Part shown: positions 21,662 through 32,094 of the stretch, piece by piece
How the letters are laid out: every line of letters starts with the position of its first letter
Position numbering within the stretch: position 1 is the stretch's first letter
The notes under the pieces: model-generated
Database searches by the model: none
Seen by the model: only the letters and a program-made list of their open reading frames with translations
Told to the model about the DNA's origin: nothing
DNA from: Aquila chrysaetos chrysaetos
Lineage: Eukaryota > Chordata > Aves > Accipitriformes > Accipitridae
NCBI RefSeq assembly: GCF_900496995.4
Contig: NW_024470326.1
Coordinates: forward strand, 806,001 to 870,000
Length of the DNA stretch: 64,000 bases
Direction: 5' to 3'
Position numbers and translations under genes: made by a program

Positions 21662-22936
21662 CCCCGAAGTGTGGTATACTCCCGAAAACAGTTGGAAAAC
21701 TGGATATTGAACCGTTTGAGGGTGGTTATTAAGAACCCCGAGATTCCAGTGAGAATTAAACAATATCCCTTATCTAATGAAGGGAGAAGGGGACTAAAAC
21801 CTGAGATCGAGAGACTATTGGGAAAGGGGGTACTTGAACCCTGCGTGTCCCCTTTTAATACCCCGATTTTACCAGTAAAAAAATCTAATAGTAGCTATCG
21901 GCTGGTGCATGACCTAAGAGAAATCAATAAACGGACTGTCAGCCGGTTCCCGGTAGTGGCAAACCCACACACCCTGTTGAGTCAATTGGGGCCCGAGAAC
22001 CAATGGTATAGTGTAATAGATCTTAAGAATGCATTCTGGTCATGCCCTCTAAAGGAGGAATGTAGAGATTATTTTGCCTTCGAGTGGGAAGACCCAGACA
22101 CTCATAGGAGACAGCAGTTAAGGTGGACTGTACTTCCCCAAGGGTTTACGGAATCCCCAAACTTATTTGGACAAGCCCTAGAACGGATTCTACGGGAATA
22201 CCGGTTGCAAGATGGGGTCGTGCTAGTACAGTATGTGGATGACTTATTGTTGGCAGGAGAGAATCAAGAGATAGTCAGAAAAGAAAGCATACGGTTGTTA
22301 AATTTCTTGAGCCTTCAAGGCCTCAAGGTATCACGGTCAAAACTACAGTTTGTGGAAGAGGAGGTAAAATATGTAGGACACTGGACAAGCAAGGGGACTA
22401 AGAAGTTAGACCCCGAACGAGTGAATGGGATTTTATCACTGAAAGCCCCGAGGAGTAAATGACAGATTAGACAATTGTTAGGGCTATTTGGGTATTGTAG
22501 GCAGTGGATCGAGAACTTTAGTGCGAAAGCACGATTTTTGTATCAAAAGTTAACTATGGATGGATTGCTTAAATGGACCCAAGAGGATGAAGAGAGATTA
22601 GAGAGTCTCAAGGCCGATCTAGTTAATGCCCCTGTCTTGAGTCTGCCTGATGTGAAGAGACGCTTTTATTTATTTGTGGCCACTGAGGAGGGGACAGCAT
22701 ACGGGGTTTTGACCCAGGAGTGGGCAGGGAAAAAGAAACCCGTAGGGTATATTTCCAAATTATTAGACCCCGTCAGTAGAGGGTGGCCCACCTGTTTACA
22801 GGCAGTCGTTGCTGTAGCCCTGATAGTGGAAGAAGCAAATAAGGTAACATTTGGAAGTGAATTAAGGGTGTTCTCCCCCCATAATATTCGGGAAGTTTTC
22901 CAACAAAAGGCTGAAAAAATGGATCACCGATGCTAG
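21662..22936 (+). pseudogene. ERV reverse transcriptase (pol), in-frame stop
   Basis: This is an RNA-directed DNA polymerase that copies the viral genome in the capsid. The palm and fingers occupy 21671-22459: a KKSNSSYRLVHDLR segment, VIDLKNAFWSCPL with the first catalytic Asp, LPQGFTESPNLF, and YVDD at 22232-22243. An in-frame TGA at 22460-22462 breaks the frame. The same frame continues as thumb and connection (22475-22936: FGYCRQWIENFS, GVLTQEWAGKKKPVGYISK). A further frame change near 22930 leads to RNase H. The catalytic aspartates are all present, so the damage is limited to a few point changes. Confidence 0.88.
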
Positions 22937-22976
22937 GCTTTTAAAATATGAGGGGATCCTAATCCATTCCCCTAAA

Positions 22977-23591
22977 TTGGAGATTGGAACAACAAGCTTG
23001 CAGAACCCGGCACAATTTTTGTATGGAGGTCCTGAAGAAGAGCTAACACATAATTGCCTCCAAACCATTGAAGAACAAACGAAAATTAGGCCAGATCTAG
23101 AAGAGGTAGAATTGGGAGAGGGAGAAAAGTTATTCGCTGATGGGTCATCTCGAGTAATAGCAGGGAAAAGGAAGTCAGGATATGCAGTTGTGGACGGGGG
23201 AAGCCTAGAAGTAAAGGAATCCGGACCCCTCAGTCCTAGTTGGTCGGCGCAGGCATGTGAGTTATACGCAGTACTTAGGGCATTGGAACTTCTAAAGGAC
23301 AAAGAAGGAACCGTGTACACTGATTCAACATATGTGTATGGAGTGATACACACTTTTGGAAAAATTTGGGAGGAACGGGGACTTATTAATTCTCAAGGAA
23401 AAGGTTTGGTTCATGAGGAACTGATTGTCAAAATTCTACAAGCAATAAGAGGGCCCAAGCGAATAGCTGTGGTACATGTTAAGGGACACCAAAGAGGAAC
23501 GACCCCTGAAATTCGAGAGAATAATCTTGCTGACCAAGAAGCCAAGGCGGCAGCACTACTTGCTGTGACCACCACCCCCGCCGGCAGGTGA
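22977..23591 (+). pseudogene. ERV RNase H domain of pol
   Basis: RNase H degrades the RNA strand of the RNA:DNA hybrid. All four expected acidic residues can be placed in this 204-codon frame: D55 in ADGSS, E95 in CELYAV, D116 in YTDST, D186 in NLADQEAK, plus a conserved His in HVKGHQRG. The frame differs from both the preceding RT and the following integrase, so it is separated from each by a frameshift. The stop is at 23589-23591. Confidence 0.85.
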
Positions 23592-23634
23592 AACGCCGGC
23601 AAGAATCCTAAGCCCACAGTTTAGGAAACCAGAA

Positions 23635-24777
23635 ATGGATAAATTGAAGGAAATGGGAGTAGTGGAAAAAGAGGGTAATTGGGAACTACCCGATGGGAGA
23701 CAGGTGTTACCAAAAGCACTAACATGGAAAATAATGAGAGGTATGCACTCAAAGACTCATTGGGGTGTCCAAGCGCTGGTTGATCAATTCGCAATAAAGT
23801 ACATGTGTATTGGGATTTATAATGTAGCCAAGGGAATCGTACAAGGGTGCCTAACATGCCAGAGGATCAATAAGCAGCATCTTAGAGAAAAAGTACAAGG
23901 GGGACGGGAATTGGCACACCGACCATTTGCCAAAATACAGATTGATTTTACTGATCTCCCTAAAATAGGGCGATATAAACACTTACTTGTATTGGTAGAC
24001 CACCTCACTCATTATGTCGAGGCGTTCCCTACTGCTAGGGCAACTGCTAATACAGTGGTAAAAGTACTTTTAGAGCATATCATACCGCGATATGGAAATA
24101 TTGAAACTATTGATTCAGATAGAGGCCCACATTTCGTTTCCAAAGTAGTAAAAGAAGCTCTAGCCCCCTTTGGAACTAAATGGGAGTTCCATACCCCTTG
24201 GCATCCCCAAAGCTCCGGGAAAGTAGAACGAATGAATGGAGAAATAAAGAAACAATTAACTAAGTTAATGATAGAAACCAAAACGTCATGGGTAAGATGT
24301 TTGTCAATTGCTTTACTAAATATTCGGACTCAGCCCCGAGCAGATACTGGAATTTCCCCATTTGAAATGTTATATGGCATGCCCTATGATATGGAATGCC
24401 CAGCCAATTACCCTACTTTAGATGAAGATAGTATTAACCCTTATATTGTTCTGCTGATGAAAAGGAGAGAGCAATTGCGAAAGAAGGGAATGGTGGTACA
24501 GAGGCCACCCTTAGATATATCCATACATTCAGTGAAGCCAGGCGATATGGTATTAATCAGAGCCTGGAAAGAATCCTCTCTCACTCCTAGGTGGGAGGGG
24601 CCCTTTCTTGTTTTACTTACCACAGAAACTGCTGTCCGGACTGCAGAACGAGGATGGACGCACGCCTCGCGAATTAAAGGACCTTTAGCCAAGAGACCAG
24701 TGGGAAGTAGCAAAGACTTCAGAAGACGTAAAACTAGTGATAAAAAAAAAAAAAAAAGGAACTGCATGTATGAATGA
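23635..24777 (+). CDS. ERV integrase, intact open frame
   Basis: Integrase inserts viral DNA into chromosomes. This 380-codon frame is the longest recognisable intact domain set in the window. An N-terminal HHCC zinc site is visible (H38, H42, C72, C75). The catalytic core has D104 (QIDFTD), D162 (SDRGPHF) and E198 (GKVERMNGE), with the canonical 35-residue gap between the last two. A GPF module (WEGPFLVLLTT.., HASRIKG, about residues 322-350) follows, as in gammaretroviruses. The C-terminus ends after a lysine-rich tail encoded by an A-run near 24742. In an intact virus it would be the C-terminal part of Gag-Pol. The ATG at 23635 is simply the first in the open frame. Confidence 0.9.
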   Translation: MDKLKEMGVVEKEGNWELPDGRQVLPKALTWKIMRGMHSKTHWGVQALVDQFAIKYMCIGIYNVAKGIVQGCLTCQRINKQHLREKVQGGRELAHRPFAKIQIDFTDLPKIGRYKHLLVLVDHLTHYVEAFPTARATANTVVKVLLEHIIPRYGNIETIDSDRGPHFVSKVVKEALAPFGTKWEFHTPWHPQSSGKVERMNGEIKKQLTKLMIETKTSWVRCLSIALLNIRTQPRADTGISPFEMLYGMPYDMECPANYPTLDEDSINPYIVLLMKRREQLRKKGMVVQRPPLDISIHSVKPGDMVLIRAWKESSLTPRWEGPFLVLLTTETAVRTAERGWTHASRIKGPLAKRPVGSSKDFRRRKTSDKKKKKRNCMYE

Positions 24778-24960
24778 ATCCTTTTGGAAGAACGGTAAAA
24801 CCTACTTTATACCAGTGGCTCCAGGTATCACCTGGAAATAATTTACAGGTGGTGAACTTTACTCCTCGGCGTACAGAACGGATAGCTCATCAAACCAGCG
24901 GAGCTGGTATATATATATAAATTAACAGGAACTCCTAAGTACTTACCTTTTTGTTGTGAA

Positions 24961-25275
24961 GTGGAGACTGAAGTCCCTAGACCACCGGAATATTTTAGCG
25001 AGATTCCGTATTTAAAGCATCGTAACCACAACCATTGGAGTTGGGTGTTTTGTAACTGTGTAAAGTACGGTCAGAAATGGTATTGTAGTTCTAGAAGGAG
25101 ACATTATTATTGTATGAAGTGTCGAGAGTACCAATTCCCCCGTGGAGACCAATTGAATAGAGTGGGAATTAATAGACTAATTTGTGGGTGGGAATTATTA
25201 GTACCTGAAGCCTGGGAAGTATATGAGAACGATTGGCCTGAAACTATAAGGCGGTGTGCTATCAGATTCGCGTGA
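24961..25275 (+). other. Unassigned ~104-codon open frame between integrase and env
   Basis: The frame has no ATG at its left end and is open from upstream of 24961 to a TGA at 25273-25275. It is rich in Cys and aromatic residues, with CNC, then C, then CMKC within about 30 residues (about 25051-25121), suggesting metal binding. It may be a relic of env leader sequence, an accessory gene or a captured segment. I do not recognise it. Confidence 0.35.
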
Positions 25276-25550
25276 AAGTGAGCTAGACGTATCACTAAAA
25301 TGGATTCTGCTCTTAAATAAAATTTGTGTAAGGAATGCTGGTGGACACACTGTAGGAACAACCACCCATTTAGGGACGGCTGTACACAGTGTACCCAAAG
25401 GAGAAGGGGACTAAACACGTTTGCCTTACGGGGGGGGGGTAGCTGCGGGAAATCCCTAACCAACCTGAAGCTCCTATAACCCTGAATCCTGCGAGTGTCT
25501 TGTCATTTCCCAGGTAACATAAAATATTCTGCACAGTTCCTGGAGAGGAG

Positions 25551-26823
25551 ATGAATCCCGTAAGGGCTTTGCAAGTGGAAAACACGCCCTTAAGAAGTAC
25601 GACTGCTGCCGAGAAGATGAGAAACCTCGCTGCTCCAGGCACCGGAGTAGGCGAAGTAGGCAGAGGCGTACGGAAAAGGACGTGTGAGTACACCGTGAGA
25701 TCATCGGCGGGTAATAGCGAGAAACAGACACTTCGAGAGGAAAAATGGACTCTGAGAGCCCGACCAGGTATGCCCTGGCAAAGAGATAATCGGGAATTGA
25801 CATCGACACCTATTGGTGTTCCTTGGGGAACCCCACCAGCAATCCGTGTTTGGATGATGTTACTGTGGTATTTGCTTGTTGGGCATACGGTATCTGGCAA
25901 GGTCAGCCATCAACCCTTCAAATGGTCACTAATACAATTAGAACACTCAGTTGTCATACAAAATAGAATTACCCTGGGCGCTCCCTCTTTCACGGCCCAC
26001 TTAAGTTCCCTAGTAAGGTCATACCATGGATGGGCCCCCATTGATGAGAATACTCGCAAGTATACAGTTCAGCATAAAGCCTTTTATATGTGTCCAGCTA
26101 ATAATCCAGGAAAAGAATACTGCAATCACCCAGCTGAATATTACTGTGCATATTGGGGCTGTGAATCAATAGCATCAGAACGGGCACCAGGGGCAGGAAA
26201 AGACCAATTTTAACTGTAGGATGGGGACCGCCAGGATGTCAAAAACCCACCTATGGGCCTCAAGGTACGGTTCGAGGAGGCACCTGTTGGCATATTTATC
26301 TTAACATTTCGAAACCTGAGGATCTAGGATGGACTATAGGGAGAACATGGGGAATCAGGTTTTGGGAACCAGGCACTGATACAGGGGGAATAATTTTAAT
26401 ACGGAAGGAGCCAGTGCCCAATGAACCCTCCGGTGTGGGACCAAATCCAGTCATAGCAGAGGAAGATGATAGTAACAGTATTGTACATACTGTTACAATC
26501 TTTCCTAACATAAACGTCACTGAAAATAACACCCCGGGCGTATCAACAAAAATCAAACCCTCGACTCTTGCACACGAAGTCAGCCCATTGTGGGATATGC
26601 TTCAAGCCAGCTATCAAGTACTGAATGCCACCTACCCTAATATAACTGAGCATTGTTGGTTATGTTACAACATTCGGCCACCCTTTTATGAAGCTATTGG
26701 GGTGGACAGTAGATTTAAAAAGGCCAACGGAACAAATCCAGCTCAGTGCTTGTGGAATAAGGAATCTGGATGTAAGCAAGGGATAACAATGTCCCAAGTA
26801 TCGGGAAAAGGAAAGTGTATAGG
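25551..26823 (+). pseudogene. ERV env SU subunit, frameshifted and interrupted
   Basis: Env would bind the cell receptor. After a basic leader, a hydrophobic stretch (WMMLLWYLLVG, about 25854-25886) looks like the signal peptide. Cysteine-rich SU sequence follows to a frame break near 26195-26213. The second frame (to 26823) contains N-glycosylation sites (NVT, NAT, NIT) and CWLC at 26654-26665, the CXXC motif by which gammaretroviral SU is disulfide-linked to TM. At 26823 it is split by a solo LTR; the SU frame resumes after 27407. Confidence 0.8.
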
Positions 26824-27407
26824 TGTCCTAGTTTCAGCTGGAATAGAGTTAACTGTCTTCCTAGTAGCTGGTACGGTGCTATGTTTTGAGTTCAGTATGA
26901 GAAGAATGTTGATAACACCAATGTTTTCAGTTGCTGCTAGTAGTGTTTAGACTAATGTCAAGGATTTTTCAGCTTCTCATGCCCAGCCAGCGAGAAAGCT
27001 GGAGGGGCACAAGAAGTTGGCACAGGACACAGCCAGGGCACCTGACCCAAACTGGCCAACAGGGTATTCCATACCATGTGACATCCCATCTAGTATAGGA
27101 ACTGGGAAGTGGGGGGCGGGGAATCGCCGCTCGGGGACTAGCTGGGTGCCGGTCGGCAGGTGGTGAGCAATTGCACTGCGCATCATTTGTACATTCCAAT
27201 CCTTTCATTTTTGCTGTTGTCATTTTATTAGTGTCATCATTATCATTATTCGTTTCTTCTTTTCTGTTCTATTAAACTGTTCTTATCTCAACCCGTGGGT
27301 TTTGCTTCTTTTCCCGATTTTCTCCCCCATCCCACTGGGTGGGGGGGGAGTGAGTGAGCGGCTGCGTGGTGCTTAGCTGCTGGCTGGGGTTAAACCACGA
27401 CAATAGG
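26819..27407 (+). mobile_element. Solo ERV LTR inserted in env, 5-bp target duplication ATAGG
   Basis: A 579-bp element (26824-27402) runs from TGTCCTAG to ..ACCACGACA, flanked by ATAGG at 26819-26823 and 27403-27407. ATTAAA lies near 27272 in the 3' half. The usual TATA position reads agtatagg, whereas the related copy at 54409-54992 keeps tatataaact. A 5-bp duplication suits an ERVL-like or similar element. It is younger than the ERV it interrupts. Confidence 0.9.
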
Positions 27408-27837
27408 AAATGTCCCGAAAGGCAAACGACACCTGTGTAACACAACTCGCAAATCAGGAGAAATAAGAGCTGAGTGGTTGATTCCTGCAGATAATACTAA
27501 GTGGATTTGTTCCCAAACTGGCGTTACACCTTGTATATACCTAAAGGTCTTTAATTAGACAACTGAATATCGTATACAAGTAGCTGTGATACCTAGGCTT
27601 ATTTACCATCCCGAAGATTTTGTTTATGACTATCAAACTACTCAAGCCCATCACATACAAAAACGTGAGCCCTTTACAGCCCTCACGGTGGCAACCCTCA
27701 CGGCAGTCGGAGCTGCTGGAGCTGGTAGAGGAATAACCTCCCTCGTACAACAAAATCAAAAATTTCAATCCTTAAGGGTAGCAGTCAACGAGGATTTGGC
27801 TAGGATAGAAAAGGCCATGAGAGCCCTAGCACAGGGA
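27408..27837 (+). pseudogene. ERV env, SU end and start of TM, cut by satellite
   Basis: SU sequence resumes after the LTR and has a TAA near 27556. A basic QKR site (about 27658-27668) could be the SU/TM cleavage site. After it come a small-residue hydrophobic stretch typical of a fusion peptide (about 27686-27730) and the start of a heptad-like helix. The frame then passes directly into satellite at about 27838, so the CX6CC region, membrane anchor, polypurine tract and 3' LTR are absent. Confidence 0.75.
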
Positions 27838-30440
27838 AGGGATGCCAGGTCTACCACGCCCACGCTGGTAGGGAGGGCCAGGTCTACCCAGACATTGCTG
27901 GCAGGGAGGCCAGGTCTACCCCACCGGAGCCAGCAGGGATGCCAGGTCTACCACACCCATGCTGGTAGGGAGGCCAGGTCTAGCCCCGAGCGCCAGTAGA
28001 GACAGCAGGTGTACCCCGGGTTACCAGTAAGGGTACCGCTACTACCCTGGAGTACCAGTAGGGGTACCGGTGCTACCCAGGAGGATGAGGTCGGGACGCC
28101 AGGTCTACGCCACCCCCATGGTTAGGGAGGCCAGGTCAACCCCGTGCTTGCTGCTAGGGAGGCCAGGTCTACCCTTACCTTGCGGGCAGGGAGGCCAAGT
28201 CTACCCCACCGGTGCCAGCAGGGAGGCCAGGTCTACCTCGCCAGCACCGGTAGGGTGGCCAGGTCTACCCTGGAGCATCAGGTAGGGATACAAGGCCTAC
28301 CACAGAGGGTCAGGTAGGGAGGGCGGGTCTACTTCTGGGCGCCAGCAGGGACAGCAGTTGTACCCCGGAGTACCAGTAGGGGTATCGGTACTACCCCCAA
28401 GTACCGGGGGGGGGCCTACCGGTGCTACCCTGGAGTACTAGTGGGGGTATCGGTACTACCCTGGAGTACCAGTAAGGGTCCAGGTAGTACCCTGGAGGAT
28501 CAGGTAGGGGACGCCAGGTCTACCCCACCCGCATGGGTAGGGAGGCCAGGTCAACCCTGCGCTTGCTGGTAGGGGGCCCATGTCTAACCCAGTGCGCCAG
28601 TAGGGACAGCATGTGTACCCCGGGGTACGAGCAGGGGTACCGCTACTACCCTGGAGTACCAGTAAGGGTACCGGTACTACTCCGGAGCGTAAGAAAGGGA
28701 CGCCAGGCCTACCCCCGATGGTCAGGCTGGGAGGCATGTTCTACCCTGTCTGTGCGGGTAGGGACGCCAGACCGACTTGGAGCATCAGGTAGGGGTACCA
28801 GGCTGACGCCAGAGGGTCAGGTAGGGAGGGCGGGGTCTTCCGCCGGGCGACAGCAGGGACAGCAGTTGTACCCTGGAATTTCAGTAGGGGTATCGGTACT
28901 ACCCTGGAGTATCCAGGGGGGGGTACCAGTGCTACGCCGGAGTACTAGTGGGGGTATCGGGACTACCTTGGAGTACCAGTAAGGGTACCGGTGGTATGCC
29001 GGAGGATCACGTAGGGGACGCCAGGTCTACCCCACCCGCATGGGTAGGGAGGCCAGGTCTAGCCCGGAGCACCAGTAGGGACAGCAGGTGTACCCTGGGG
29101 TACCAGTAGGGGTACTGCTAGTACCCTGAAGCACCAGTAAGGGCACTGGTACTACCCCAGAGCGTCTGGAAGGGACGCCAGGCCTACCTCTGATGGTCAG
29201 GTAGGGAGGCCTGGTCTACCCTGTCCATGCGGGTAGGGACACCAGGCCTACCTGGAGCATCAGGTAGGGGGTAGCAGGCCGAAGCCAGAGGGTCAGGTAG
29301 GGAGGGTGGGTCTACCCCCGCGCTCCCATTGTGACGCCAGGTGTACCCCTGAATACCAGTAGGGGTACTGGTACTACTCCGGAGCTTCAGGTAGGGTGGC
29401 CAGGTCTAGACCACAGCGCCAGTAGGGACAGCACGTGTACCCCGGGTTACCAGTAGGGGTACTGGTACCACCCTGGAGTTCCAGTGGGGGTAACGGTGCT
29501 ACCTGGGAGGATGAGGTTGGGACGGCAGGTCTACCCCACCCCCATGGTTAGCGAGGCCACGTCAACCCTGCGCTTGCCGGTACGGGTGTGAGGTCTAACC
29601 CAGTGCGCCAGTAGGGACAGCAGGTGTACCCTGGGGTACCAGCAGGGGTACCGCTACTACCCTGGAGTACCAGTAGGGGTACTGGTACTACCCAGGAGGA
29701 TGAGATCGGGACGCCAGGTCTACCCCACCCCCATGGTTGGGAAGCCCAGGTCAACCCCGTGCTTGTTTGTAGGGAGGCCAGGTCTACCCCGCAAGCACCA
29801 GTAGGGAGGCCAGGTCTACCCCAAGCTTGCGGACAGGGAGGCCAGGTCTACCCCAGCGGCGCCAGCAGGGAGGCCCAGTCTACCACGCCTGTGCCCGTAG
29901 AGAGGCCAAGTCTACCTCGCCAGCGCCGGTAGGGTGGCCATGTCTACCCCGGACCATCAGGTAGGGATACGAGGCCTACCACAGAGGGTCAGGTAGGGAG
30001 GGCAGGTCTACCGCCAGGCGACAGCAGGGACAGCAGTTGTACCCCGGAGTACCAGTAGGGGTATCGGTACTACCCCCAAGTACCCGGGGGGAGGGGTACT
30101 GGTGCTTCCACAGAGTACTAGTGGGGGTATCGGTACTACCCTGGAGTACCAGTAAGGGTACCAGTGGTATGCCGGAGGATCACATAGGGGACACCAGGTC
30201 TACCCCACCCGCATGGGTAGGGAGGCCAGGTCAACAACGCGCTTGCCGGTAGGGAGGCCAGGTCTACCCCGACATTGTGGGAATGGTGGCCAGGTTCTAC
30301 CCCGGAGCATCAGGTAGGGATAGAATGCGTACCCCAGAGGGTCAGGTAGGGAGGGCAGGTCTACCGCCGGGCGCCAGCAGGGACAGCAGTTGTACCCCGG
30401 AGTACCAGTAGGGGTATCGGTACTACCCCCAGGTACCGGG
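27838..30440 (+). repeat. Satellite array 2
   Basis: Same 30-32-bp monomer family as 16306-18590 and in the same orientation. The landmark block gaggatgaggtcgggacgccagg occurs near 28080, and variants near 29508 and 29699; the landmark cccattgtgacgccagg occurs near 29327. The ~1-kb higher-order period seen in array 1 is less regular here. The array starts inside env and ends at the LTR-like element at 30441. No gene is present; open frames across it are repeat artefacts. Confidence 0.95.
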
Positions 30441-30850
30441 TGTCGTGGTCGAGACGGACAAACGACAAGTAAGCATTCTTATAGTACAAGCAAAGAAGGG
30501 TATTTTTAATACCAAAAGCCAGCAAATTTATACCTATTATACTTGTTACCTTGTACATATGTCTGTCCCTTATTGGTCAGAAAGTTGTCAGAAGTTGTTT
30601 TTCTCACCCCTCATTGGGTGGCTTTTTTCAGGTTCCTTATCACAACTGCAAACGGTCAACACATTCCTTAAACTTAGTTTCCCAGGCATTCTTCTCCTCC
30701 TTTCTTGTTCTCTCACGGGAGCACTGCAGTCTTGTCATGGTCAATATCCTCCCCAGGCCCCTCGGTCCAGCCAAGGTCCTCCACAGGCGGGCAAACAGGG
30801 TGTGGCGCATTACAAAGGGCGTGGCACGGCAGTTTTGTGCATCTGTTCGC
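30441..30850 (-). mobile_element. Antisense LTR-like fragment
   Basis: The + strand begins TGTCGTGGTCGAG directly at the satellite edge. In reverse complement it would end ..CCACGACA, like other avian ERV LTRs here, and it contains a TATA-like ggtataaattt (reverse complement near 30525). The other end is not defined and appears lost before the CR1. Family not identified. Confidence 0.4.
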
Positions 30851-30959
30851 GCAGGCAGGGCGCGCAGGTAGGGCGCGCAGGTAGGGCGCAGCCCCCCCCT
30901 CTTCCCAGCTCAAGAAGGCTACTCAAGCGGTGGGCATCGGCCCAGAGGGAGACCCAGGG

Positions 30960-32040
30960 ATGGTTGCCACTCAGATGCAAGCCATTGCTAGGAAAAATGT
31001 GGCGACGCAGACAGAGCTCCCATGGAAACGTGCAGCTGTCCAGGTCTCTGGCTGCAGGGAGTGCCTGAGTCTATCACTGATGACGGAGGGCAGCGGGGGC
31101 ACCTCTCGTGTGAGGTGTGACCAGGTGAATGAACTGCTCAGCCTGGCAGTAGAGCTGAAGGAGAAGTGGAAAGGTTGAGGAGTATCAGGGAGTGTGAGAG
31201 GGAGATAGATTGGTGGGCCCACACCCTACCATCCCTGAGGCAGAGGCAGCAGATGGAGGCTCCGCAAGAAGTGGAGGTTCCCCTGCCATCTTGCCACCAG
31301 GCAGGAGGGGACCTAAGAGATGGAGGGGAATGGATAGAGGTCCCTGCTCGGGGAGGCAGGCGAATCCCCTCCTGGACTCCCTCACCTTCGCAGTTGCCCC
31401 TACACAACAGGTATGGGGCTCTGGCACTTGAGGACCAGGTCAGTGAAGATCAGGGTGTAGATGAAGCCCTATCTAGGGAGGTGCCTAGGCTCAGTCAGGC
31501 AAAAGAAAATGAAAAAAGAAAAAGGAGGGTAATTGTCATAGGCAACTCCCTTCTGAGGGGGACAGAGGGCCCAATATGCAGACCTGACCCATCCCACAGG
31601 GAAGTCTGCTGCCTCCCTGGGGCCTGGGTAAAAGACATTACCAGGAAACTCCCTGGTCTGGTTCGGACCTCTGATTATTACCCATTGCTGGTTGTGCAGG
31701 TTGGCAGTGATGAGATTGCAGAGAGAAATCCAAAGGCAATCAAAACGGACTTCAGGGCACTGGGGCGGTTAGTGGAAGGACCAGGAGCACAGGTAGTGTT
31801 TTCCTCAATCCCTTCAGGGGCAGGGAAATACACTGAAAGGAACAGAAAAACACACCTGGTTAATACGTGGCTCAGACGCTGGTGCCATCAGTGGAATTTG
31901 GGGGTTTTTTGATCATGGGGAGGTTTACACGGCACCGGGCTTGCTAGTGACAGATGGTTTTCAGCTAACTCAAAGGGGTAAACAGAATCCTCGCTCATGA
32001 GATGGCGGGGCTCATAGAGAGGGCTTTAAACGAGGTTTGA
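30960..32040 (+). pseudogene. CR1 ORF1 (esterase-domain protein), frameshifted
   Basis: ORF1 proteins of CR1 elements bind RNA and carry an SGNH-hydrolase (esterase) domain. The start is ATG 30960 (MVATQMQAIA). A one-base loss near 31163 shifts the frame, which continues through the esterase block I signature VIGNSLLRGTE (about 31535) and on to 31912. A second shift near 31905 leads to the conserved end (DGFQLTQRGK.., ERALNEV) and TGA at 32038-32040. Two shifts mean no full protein. Confidence 0.7.
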
Positions 32041-32094
32041 AGGGGATAAGGGATAAAACTAGGTGCACCAGAGATGAGCCTGGGGGCAGCATGC

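Larger units (their letters stand above)
18600..27837 (+). mobile_element. Gammaretrovirus-like endogenous retrovirus, truncated, flanked by satellite
   Basis: Order: env remnant, purine tract, one LTR, tRNA-His-type primer site, leader with splice donor, gag, protease, reverse transcriptase, RNase H, integrase, a small extra open frame, and env cut within the TM subunit by satellite. Gammaretroviral traits are an MGQ gag start, a single CCHC knuckle, gag and pro in one frame separated by a TAG, a GPF module after integrase, and CWLC in env. There is no 3' LTR in the window. Gag, pol and env contain frameshifts and stops, so it is defective. Confidence 0.92.

Noticed and set aside
27586-30252. 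Open frames running through satellite array 2, including one that continues from env TM
   Set aside because: Stop-free repeat units give long frames by chance; the residues are repeat translations (GRPGLP-like) with no fold signature.
31210-31431. Extra frames overlapping CR1 ORF1
   Set aside because: They are alternate-frame shadows of the CR1 ORF1 esterase protein.
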